Shown here: positions 1 to 6,382 of the stretch, in pieces
How positions within the stretch are numbered: position 1 is the stretch's first letter
How the letters are laid out: every line of letters begins with the position of its first letter
Source of the DNA: an uncultured Anaerococcus sp.
GTDB lineage: Bacteria > Bacillota > Clostridia > Tissierellales > Peptoniphilaceae
Reading direction: 5' to 3'
DNA: 39,666 bases
Assembly (NCBI RefSeq): GCF_943912825.1
Contig: NZ_CALTUX010000018.1
Location: forward strand, 1-39,666
Position numbers and translations under genes: made by a program
Notes under the pieces: model-generated
Seen by the model: only the letters and a program-made list of their open reading frames with translations
What the model was told of the DNA's origin: nothing
Databases searched by the model: none

Positions 1-474
1 TTTCATATCTTCCTTTACTATATTTTCTAATTCAATTTTAAAATCCCTGTACTTTTCAGCTAATTTTTCATCATTTATAGCTAAAATTGCAAGGGCTGTA
101 ATAGCAGCGTTTTTAGCACCTGCCTCTCCTATAGCCATGGTTGCAACTGGCACACCATATGGCATTTGCACAATAGAAAGAAGCGAGTCAACGCCGTTTA
201 GGGTGGATGATTTAATTGGGACACCAATCACAGGTAGAGTCGTTGACGCAGCAACCATACCTGGCAAATGTGCAGCACCACCAGCTGCAGCAATTATTAG
301 GCTGTATCCATTTTTTCTAGCGTTTTTAGCAAAGTCAACCATCAACTCTGGCGTCCTATGCGCGCTAACAACCCTCTTGTCGTAATCAATGCCGAACTTA
401 TCAAGCACAGCACAACACTCTTTCATAGTCTGATAGTCAGATTTTGAACCCATAATAACAGCTACTTTTGACAT
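1..474 (-). CDS. purE: N5-carboxyaminoimidazole ribonucleotide mutase (PurE), 3' end cut by window edge
   Basis: PurE interconverts N5-CAIR and CAIR in de novo purine synthesis in the cytoplasm. I translated the minus strand from the ATG at 474 and found 158 open codons running off the left edge. Visible motifs are the N-terminal VAVIMGSKSD (GSxSD phosphate site), SAHRTPE with the catalytic histidine, AAGGAAHLPGM, and VIGVPIKSS followed by GVDSLLSIVQMP. These are class I PurE signatures. The start is preceded by AAGGAG at a good distance. The gene is divergent from purC, with 179 bases between the starts, so the two purine genes are not in one operon here. Only a few C-terminal residues should be missing. 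Confidence 0.95.
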   Translation of the reverse strand, partial: MSKVAVIMGSKSDYQTMKECCAVLDKFGIDYDKRVVSAHRTPELMVDFAKNARKNGYSLIIAAAGGAAHLPGMVAASTTLPVIGVPIKSSTLNGVDSLLSIVQMPYGVPVATMAIGEAGAKNAAITALAILAINDEKLAEKYRDFKIELENIVKEDMK

Positions 475-505
475 TTTAACTCCTTAACTTTTCTTCTACA
501 AAATT

Positions 506-533
506 AGTATATCTATTTTATTATTTTTTTCAA
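506..533 (-). promoter_or_regulatory. Predicted sigma-A promoter of purE
   Basis: On the minus strand TTGAAA (533-528), a 16-base spacer and TATACT (511-506) lie about 30 bases upstream of the purE start. This is a consensus-like vegetative promoter read by eye. No known purine riboswitch motif is visible between it and the gene. Confidence 0.55.
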
Positions 534-567
534 TAGCTAAAGCAAAAATAAATTTTTAATCACAAAC

Positions 568-595
568 TTGACAAATTATTCTTAATAAATAAAAT
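568..595 (+). promoter_or_regulatory. Predicted sigma-A promoter of purC
   Basis: A perfect -35 box TTGACA (568-573) is followed after 16 bases by TAAAAT (590-595), about 60 bases before purC. The purE and purC promoters are back to back with 34 bases between their -35 boxes, so one regulator could act on both. Confidence 0.6.
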
Positions 596-656
596 TTACT
601 TGTAAGAAAGTTCTAAATATTATATCGTAATTGTAAAAATTCTAAAGGAGACTATG

Positions 657-1340
657 ATGGATTTAATTTACAAGGGCAAAACAAAAGATATTTATAGCCT
701 TGAAAATGGCAATATCTTAATGAAATTTAAGGATGATGTAACAGGCAAAGATGGAGTATTTGATCCAGGCGAAAATCAAGTTGGCCTAAGCATAGATGGT
801 GCGGGCAAGGCTGGTCTTGAGCTAACAGAATTTTTCTTTGAAAAATTAAATAAGGAAAATATTCCAACCCATTATGTAAGATCAAATCTTGATGAAAATA
901 CCATGGAAGTCAAAAAAGCAAAAGTTTTTGGCAAGGGCCTAGAATTTATTTGCAGGTATAAGGCCGTGGGATCTTTTTATAAAAGATATGGCAAATACAT
1001 AGAAAATGGAGAAGACCTAGACGCCTTCTTTGAAATAACAATCAAAGATGATGAGGCAGGCGACCCAACAATAAATAAAGATGCCCTAGAAATCCTAGGC
1101 ATAATGACACCAGCCCAATACGATGAGCTTAAGAATCTAACTAGGGAAATTTGCGGAATAATAAAAGAAATCCTAAAAGAAAAAGACCTTAATCTATACG
1201 ATATAAAATTAGAATTTGGTCTTGATGAAAATAATAATATCTTATTAATAGATGAAATCTCAGGCGGAAATATGAGAGTTTATAAGGGCAAAGAATATAT
1301 CGAACCTCTCAAACTCAACAAACTCGTCTTAAATAAATAG
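657..1340 (+). CDS. purC: Phosphoribosylaminoimidazole-succinocarboxamide synthase (SAICAR synthetase)
   Basis: PurC joins CAIR and aspartate using ATP to make SAICAR, the purine pathway step after PurE. The protein (227-228 residues) opens with the family's YKGKTKDIY and has KFKDDVTGKDG, YVRSNLDENTMEV, ECRYKAVGSFYKRYG-like segment near 100-115, and the C-terminal LIDEISGGNMR. Two tandem ATGs occur at 654 and 657. The AAAGGAG ending at 650 is only 3 bases from the first and 6 from the second, so I favour 657. A bidirectional terminator follows at once, and the gene looks monocistronic. Confidence 0.95.
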   Translation: MDLIYKGKTKDIYSLENGNILMKFKDDVTGKDGVFDPGENQVGLSIDGAGKAGLELTEFFFEKLNKENIPTHYVRSNLDENTMEVKKAKVFGKGLEFICRYKAVGSFYKRYGKYIENGEDLDAFFEITIKDDEAGDPTINKDALEILGIMTPAQYDELKNLTREICGIIKEILKEKDLNLYDIKLEFGLDENNNILLIDEISGGNMRVYKGKEYIEPLKLNKLVLNK

Positions 1341-1344
1341 CAAA

Positions 1345-1373
1345 AGAGCTTCCAAAAATGGAAGCTCTCTTTT
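1345..1373. terminator. Bidirectional intrinsic terminator between purC and NSS transporter 1
   Basis: A perfect 10-base-pair stem (AGAGCTTCCA, 1345-1354, with TGGAAGCTCT, 1359-1368) closes a 4-base loop. It is followed by CTTTT on the plus strand and has AAAA before it, which reads as a T-run on the minus strand. It serves the convergent genes on both sides. Confidence 0.85.
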
Positions 1374-1376
1374 AAT

Positions 1377-2681
1377 TTAGAATGATATTCTAAATATTAG
1401 TGCTATCAGACAAAGGATAACTGCAAGTGGTGTATAGACGTACTTACCTATATTATGCCAATTTTTGCCGTAAACTTTCTTTGCTCCTTTATTAATCTCT
1501 TTAATTAATATATCTTTTTTAAGAATCCAGAACCAAGTTACAGCACCTATCATTGCTCCTATTGGGATTATATAGATTGAAATTATATCCATAAATGGAC
1601 CCCATTGGCTGATCATTTCCATATTGACACCTATGGCAAACACGATTATACCTATAATTATTAGGGCTAAGTTTCTACTTAGTTTTTTATGTCTATCGAT
1701 AAGTGATTCTGCCACTACTTCAAACATATTTTGTAGGGATGAGATACCACCAAAGATAACTGCTGTGTAAAGAATTATTGCAAATATTCTACCGAAAGCC
1801 ATATCTTGTAAGATTGTTGGGAGAACTTGGAATAATAAGCCTGGACCTCCCGCTTGATCCATATTGTATACAATAATTGCAGGAATCATTACAAATGAAG
1901 CGAGCATAGCTGCAAGTGTATCAAGCATACCAGTTGTAACTGATGATGATACTATATCTTCTTTATCATCTAGATAAGCTCCTACTACAATCATTCCTGA
2001 ACCTGTTACTGAAAGTGAGAAAAATGCCTGACCCATTGCCTGAAGTACCGTTCCCCAATTAAGCATTTCCTTGTCAAACCTAAACATATATTTGTAGCCT
2101 TCCATAGCATTTGGAAGTGTTACTATTCTTACTGCTAGGATTAAAAACAAAATGAAAAATCCTGGCATCATTATCTTATTAGTTTTTTCGATTGTGCTAG
2201 CCCCACCTATACATGATAACAGGGTGATAGCAATGATTATAAAGTGAAAAATAACTACTGAATATGGCTGTAAAGAAAAGCTATCAAAATATGTAGTTGT
2301 ATCTACACTTAGAAGACTTCCTGTTAGGGAATCAAATAAAACCTTGCAAATATAAGCAACTATTACAGCATAACCGATTGCTATGGCAAGTGATCCTACA
2401 AGAGGAATGTAGCCGATAAATTTACCAATCTTTGTATCTTCTTTTTTAGTCTTAAAGGCCTTGTAATAAGCTCCGAGGGTGCCTGTTTGTGCATATCTAC
2501 CAACTGCAAACTCACTAGGAAGACCACAGTATGCAAAAATACCGATAAATACTAAATATGCCAAGAGAAAGACAATTCCTCCCTGTTGAAGCTTGTATGG
2601 AAATCCCCAGACATTTGCCATTCCCACGGCAGAACCAACCGCCGTTAGGATAAAACCTAATTTCGATGAAAATTTGTTCAT
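1377..2681 (-). CDS. Neurotransmitter:sodium symporter (NSS/SNF) family transporter 1
   Basis: A membrane protein of 434 residues in the LeuT/MhsT family, which couples Na+ entry to amino-acid uptake. The unwound TM1 segment GSAVGMANVWGFPY lies at about residues 16-29. The TM6 block GQAFFSLSVTGSG and the TM8 Na2-site pair in GGISSLQN are intact, and FMDIIS carries the aspartate matching LeuT Asp404. The LeuT outer-gate Arg30 position is Gly26 here. The length fits 11-12 helices. AAGGAG lies 6 bases before the ATG. It is a paralogue of the next upstream gene but is separated from it by that gene's terminator and by a palindrome-rich control region. Substrate unknown. Confidence 0.9.
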   Translation of the reverse strand: MNKFSSKLGFILTAVGSAVGMANVWGFPYKLQQGGIVFLLAYLVFIGIFAYCGLPSEFAVGRYAQTGTLGAYYKAFKTKKEDTKIGKFIGYIPLVGSLAIAIGYAVIVAYICKVLFDSLTGSLLSVDTTTYFDSFSLQPYSVVIFHFIIIAITLLSCIGGASTIEKTNKIMMPGFFILFLILAVRIVTLPNAMEGYKYMFRFDKEMLNWGTVLQAMGQAFFSLSVTGSGMIVVGAYLDDKEDIVSSSVTTGMLDTLAAMLASFVMIPAIIVYNMDQAGGPGLLFQVLPTILQDMAFGRIFAIILYTAVIFGGISSLQNMFEVVAESLIDRHKKLSRNLALIIIGIIVFAIGVNMEMISQWGPFMDIISIYIIPIGAMIGAVTWFWILKKDILIKEINKGAKKVYGKNWHNIGKYVYTPLAVILCLIALIFRISF

Positions 2682-2721
2682 AATGACTCCTTATATAAAA
2701 ATATTTATTTAAACTTTATTT

Positions 2722-2790
2722 ATACAAACTTTGTATGTATACCCCTATACTGGGATAAAGTATATTATGTATTATATACCTTCTGGTATA
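2722..2790. promoter_or_regulatory. Cluster of palindromes upstream of NSS transporter 1 (candidate operators)
   Basis: Three perfect dyads sit in about 70 bases: ATACAAA-C-TTTGTAT (2722-2736), GTATA-CCCC-TATAC (2737-2750) and TATACC-TTCT-GGTATA (2775-2790). None is followed by a T-run on the minus strand, so they are not terminators. They lie 41-110 bases before the start codon, where a repressor or activator would bind. I cannot assign the regulator. Confidence 0.4.
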
Positions 2791-2812
2791 AAATTCAAAT
2801 AAAATTTTTTAT

Positions 2813-2839
2813 ATAAAAAAAGCTAGGCAAGCTAGCTTT
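2813..2839 (-). terminator. Intrinsic terminator of NSS transporter 2
   Basis: Read on the minus strand, AAAGCTAG-type arms (2839-2832 and 2826-2819) form an 8-base-pair stem around a 5-base loop and run directly into a T-run. The hairpin overlaps the last base pairs of the upstream gene's stop codon. Confidence 0.8.
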
Positions 2840-4136
2840 AATGACTTATTATTGACAAGATACATATAATAATTACCAAAGGTGTATAAAGGTATCTGCC
2901 AAGCTTTATAAATTTTTCACTTTGTTTTTTCTTTGCTCCCTTATTTATTTCTCTTAAAAGAACATCCTTATCCATAACATAAAACCAGATTATAGAACCT
3001 GACACTGCCCCAAGAGGAATTATGTAGTAGAGGGTGATATCCATGAAAGGCTCCCAAATGCCGATTGGGTGGAGAAATACTCCGAGCAAAAATACAAGAC
3101 CACCCACAAGGCCTAGGGCAAGTCTGTCTGATATCTTACACTTCTTAACCAAAGTATCTCCAACAGATTCAAAGATATTTTGTAAAGAGGTAAGACCTGC
3201 CATAATTATAGCCAGATAAAACAAGCAAGCAAAACCCCTACCTATTGGAATATTTGCAAATATGGTTGGTAAGATATGAAAAATTAATTCAGGCCCCTTG
3301 GCATGACCCATTTCAAATACAACTATAGCTGGAACTATAATAAAGGCTGATAGAAGGGCCACGACTGTATCAAAAACTGCAGTAAGCTTTGAATCTACTA
3401 TTACATCTTGATTATCAGCCAGCATTCTCCCCATAAAGATCATACCAAAGCCTGTTATAGAAAGGGCAAAAAGGGCATCGCCCATAGCAGATATAGCTGT
3501 ACCTATAGAAAGGTTTTCAAAGTCAACCCTAAAAAGTAACCTATAACCTTCTTCAATTCTTTCAAGCCCACTCATCCTTATCATCACTATAATATATATG
3601 ACTATCATAGTAGGCATGAGGATGGAGTTTATTCTTTGCATTGATTTAAAGCCGCCCAGACTCATTATTATCGCTACAATTACTATTGCTAGGTGAGTTT
3701 CTATTACTGCAAAGGACCTGGATGAGAAATTTTCAAACCAGAGGCTTGAGCTTGTTGTGGCAAGCGTCCCATTTAAGGTATCTATGAAAGCCTTTGCCAC
3801 ATAGGAAACTATAATGGTATAACCGATGGCTATGATAAGAGATACTATCATAGGTATGTAACCATAAAAACTTGCTATTTTTGAATTTTTAAACCTAGTT
3901 TTTATAGATTTTTCATAAGAATATACCACAGATCCCTTTCCCATCCTACCTATGGCAAATTCGCTAGATAGGCCTACATAGGCGAATAGACTTATAAAAA
4001 ACAAATAAAATATCAAAAAGAAGAGTCCTCCCTTATGAAATTTATAAGGAAAGCCCCAAACATTTGCCATACCGACTGCAGAACCTGCAGCCGATAAGAC
4101 GAATATGGTCTTAGATTTAGTTTTTGGAAGCTTCAT
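2838..4136 (-). CDS. Neurotransmitter:sodium symporter (NSS/SNF) family transporter 2, linked to trpS
   Basis: A Na+-coupled amino-acid transporter of 432 residues, clearly a paralogue of the neighbour at 1377-2681. The TM1 motif GSAVGMANVWGFPY (about 18-32), the TM8 pair in AGLTSLQN and the TM10 FMDIT aspartate are all present. The outer-gate arginine of LeuT is again a glycine (Gly29). The start lies 3 bases after the trpS stop and its AAGGAT binding site is inside the last trpS codons, so the two are co-transcribed and probably translationally coupled. Symbiobacterium TnaT, a tryptophan carrier, belongs to this family, so tryptophan or another bulky hydrophobic amino acid is a reasonable guess. 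The substrate is inferred from context only. Confidence 0.9.
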   Translation of the reverse strand: MKLPKTKSKTIFVLSAAGSAVGMANVWGFPYKFHKGGLFFLIFYLFFISLFAYVGLSSEFAIGRMGKGSVVYSYEKSIKTRFKNSKIASFYGYIPMIVSLIIAIGYTIIVSYVAKAFIDTLNGTLATTSSSLWFENFSSRSFAVIETHLAIVIVAIIMSLGGFKSMQRINSILMPTMIVIYIIVMIRMSGLERIEEGYRLLFRVDFENLSIGTAISAMGDALFALSITGFGMIFMGRMLADNQDVIVDSKLTAVFDTVVALLSAFIIVPAIVVFEMGHAKGPELIFHILPTIFANIPIGRGFACLFYLAIIMAGLTSLQNIFESVGDTLVKKCKISDRLALGLVGGLVFLLGVFLHPIGIWEPFMDITLYYIIPLGAVSGSIIWFYVMDKDVLLREINKGAKKKQSEKFIKLGRYLYTPLVIIICILSIISH

Positions 4137-4139
4137 AAC

Positions 4140-5225
4140 TTATCCTTGGTATTTTTTCTCTATTTCTGCTATAAGCTTTCTATCGTTGAAATAATCAATT
4201 CCCATGGCAGCTTTAACTTGGCTAAGCTTCTCGCTTCCCTTGCTTCTTGCCTCTTCACTTCCCTTCTTAAGTATGTCAAATACTTCATCTATGTGCTTTT
4301 CATAGTAGGCTCTTTTTTCCCTGATTGGTGCAAGTTCTTCTTCTAGGACCTTAATTAAGAACTTCTTGCACTTAACATCACCTAGGCCTCCTCTTTGATA
4401 GTGGGCCTTTAGCTCGTCAAGATTTTTATACTCTGGCAAATATTTTTCAAAATGACTATCATTTGAAAATACATCTAAATAGGTAAAGACAATATTTCCT
4501 TCTACTTTGCCTGGATCATCTATATTTATATGGTCTGGGTCTGTGTACATACTCATGACTTTTTTCTTTACATCAGCCTTAGTATCTGCTAGGTAGATGG
4601 CATTTCCTAAGGATTTGCTCATCTTAGCTGCTCCATCTATGCCAGGCATACGACGAGCGATTTTTTGATCAGGGAGGACTGCCTTTGGCTCTATGAAGAC
4701 CTGACCATAGATATTATTAAAGCTTCTTGCTATCTCTCTTGCTTGCTCTAGCATTGGCTCTTGGTCCTCACCAACAGGTACTATATTAGCATCAAACAAT
4801 AGAATGTCAGCAGCCTGGCTTACTGGATAGATCAAAAATCCTGCTGGAAGGCTAGTTTCAAAATTTCTTAGCTTTATCTCACTTTTTACAGTCGGATTTC
4901 TTTCAAGCCTTGATAGGGTTACAAGGTTTAGGTAATAGAAAGTAAGTTCTGTTAGTTGTTCTATCTGTGACTGGACAAAAATTGTCACCTTTTCTGGGTC
5001 AAGGCCTACACTTAAGTAGTCAAGGGCAACCTCTATAAGGTTTTCACGAATTTTTGCTGGATTGTCAAAATTATCTGTTAGGGCCTGGCTGTCAGCAATC
5101 ATGACATACATCTTGTCAAAGTTTCCTTCATTTTGCATTTTCACCCTGTTTTTAAGGCTGCCTACATAATGGCCTAGGTGGAGTCTACCTGTTGGCCTAT
5201 CGCCTGTTAAAATTATATCTCCCAT
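4140..5225 (-). CDS. trpS: Tryptophan--tRNA ligase
   Basis: A class I aminoacyl-tRNA synthetase that charges tRNA-Trp. The HIGH-type motif is HLGHYVG and the KMSKS motif is intact in AAKMSKSLG. TGDRPTGRLHLGH at the N-terminus and the middle segment YPVSQAADILLF are family signatures. From the start chosen here it has 361 residues, a little longer than the common 330-residue form. An in-frame ATG exists at 5240, but only the ATG at 5225 has a good binding site (AAGGGAG, 5-6 bases upstream), so I use it. No T-box precedes it. Instead a terminator hairpin sits just upstream, leaving no room for a promoter. Confidence 0.95.
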   Translation of the reverse strand: MGDIILTGDRPTGRLHLGHYVGSLKNRVKMQNEGNFDKMYVMIADSQALTDNFDNPAKIRENLIEVALDYLSVGLDPEKVTIFVQSQIEQLTELTFYYLNLVTLSRLERNPTVKSEIKLRNFETSLPAGFLIYPVSQAADILLFDANIVPVGEDQEPMLEQAREIARSFNNIYGQVFIEPKAVLPDQKIARRMPGIDGAAKMSKSLGNAIYLADTKADVKKKVMSMYTDPDHINIDDPGKVEGNIVFTYLDVFSNDSHFEKYLPEYKNLDELKAHYQRGGLGDVKCKKFLIKVLEEELAPIREKRAYYEKHIDEVFDILKKGSEEARSKGSEKLSQVKAAMGIDYFNDRKLIAEIEKKYQG

Positions 5226-5242
5226 TTCTTCTCCCTTCATGT

Positions 5243-5268
5243 AAAAAAGGGGAAGCTTAGTGCTTCCC
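5243..5268 (-). terminator. Intrinsic terminator between prfB and trpS
   Basis: On the minus strand GGGAAGC (5268-5262), a 5-base loop and GCTTCCC (5256-5250) are followed by a C/T tract ending in six T (5248-5243). It begins 2 bases after the prfB stop and ends about 10 bases before the trpS ribosome binding site, so trpS must depend on read-through or on a promoter inside prfB. Confidence 0.8.
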
Positions 5269-5270
5269 TA

Positions 5271-6381
5271 TTAATTTTCATTTTTTGCTAAATAAGCATC
5301 TATAAAGCCCTGGATATCACCATCCATTACAGCTTCTACATTTCCCATCTCATAATTTGTCCTATGGTCTTTGACCATTGTGTAGGGTTGGAAAACATAT
5401 GATCTTATCTGGCTACCCCAGGCAATTTGTGAATATTTACCTTGGATATCTTCTATTTTTTCTCTTTTTTCTTCTTCCTTAATCTGGATAAGCTTTGATA
5501 AAAGAAGCTTCATTGCTGTTTCTTTATTTTGCATTTGGCTTCTTTCAGCCTGACTTGATGCGACTACTCCTGTAGGAATGTGGGTTATCCTTACGGCTGA
5601 GTCAGTCTTATTGACGTGCTGGCCACCTGCCCCACTTGCCCTATAGGTATCAATTCTTAGGTCTGATGGATCGATTTCTATTTCATTATCATCATCAAGC
5701 TCTGGAAAAACATCTACTGATGAGAAGGATGTGTGGCGTCTTGACTGGCTATCAAAAGGTGATATCCTTACTAGCCTATGAACGCCTTTTTCCGCCTTAA
5801 GATATCCGTAGGCATAAGGTCCTTGGATATAGAGAGTTGCCGACTTGATCCCGCCTGCTTCCTCATTGTTTATATCCTTGACCTCTATCTTGTAGCCTCT
5901 TTTTTCGGCATATCTGGTGTACATCCTATAAAGCATGTCTGCCCAATCTGTAGCTTCAAGACCACCTGCACCCGCATTTATTGATAGGTAGCAGGAGTTT
6001 TTGTCATACTCACCATCTAGTTGGGTCTTTAGCTTCATAGATTTGATATCTTTTTCAAGTTTATGAAGATTATTATCTACTTCTTCTAAAGTTTGACTTT
6101 CATCTTCATCGCTTAATTCAACTAGCTCAATCAAATCTTCATTATCTTTTAGGCTAGTTTCTAGCTTTTCATAGTCTTCTAGGTCGCTTTTCTTGTCAGA
6201 TAAGTCTGCCATTATCTTAGAGGCCCTATCTGAATCATTCCAAAAGTCTTCTTTGATAGATTCTTTTTCTAAGTCTGCGATTTCTTTTTTAAGACCAGCT
6301 GGGTCAAAGACTATCTCCGATTAATTTTAAGATTTCGCTTAAGTTTTTAATTTCTTCTTTTAGTTCGAATATTTCTCTCAT
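5271..6381 (-). CDS. prfB: Peptide chain release factor 2, with programmed +1 frameshift
   Basis: RF2 releases finished peptides at UGA and UAA. The main frame (6305 to 5271) has the catalytic GAGGQHVNKTDSAVR loop, and SPFDSQSRRHTSF is typical. The start is the ATG at 6381, one base after the secA stop. That frame encodes MREIFELKEEIKNLSEI and on to codon 25, then meets an in-frame TGA (6306-6304) in the context CTT TGA C. Skipping one base continues as DPAGLKKEIADL into the main frame, giving about 369 residues. GGAG lies close upstream of the slippery CTT, as in known prfB autoregulation sites: low RF2 favours the shift. The join is 6381-6307 plus 6305-5271. Confidence 0.95.
6300..6320 (-). 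promoter_or_regulatory. RF2 autoregulatory +1 frameshift site
   Basis: On the minus strand the order is an internal Shine-Dalgarno-like GGAGAT, a 3-base gap, the slippery CTT (6309-6307), the TGA stop (6306-6304) and C. This is the conserved prfB recoding layout. The zero frame would end after 25 residues, and the +1 frame is open to the end of RF2. Confidence 0.93.
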
Positions 6382-6382
6382 C

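Noticed and set aside
475..653. Possible purine riboswitch between purE and purC
   Set aside because: Ordinary promoters and AT-rich spacer are visible, but none of the conserved purine-riboswitch loops.
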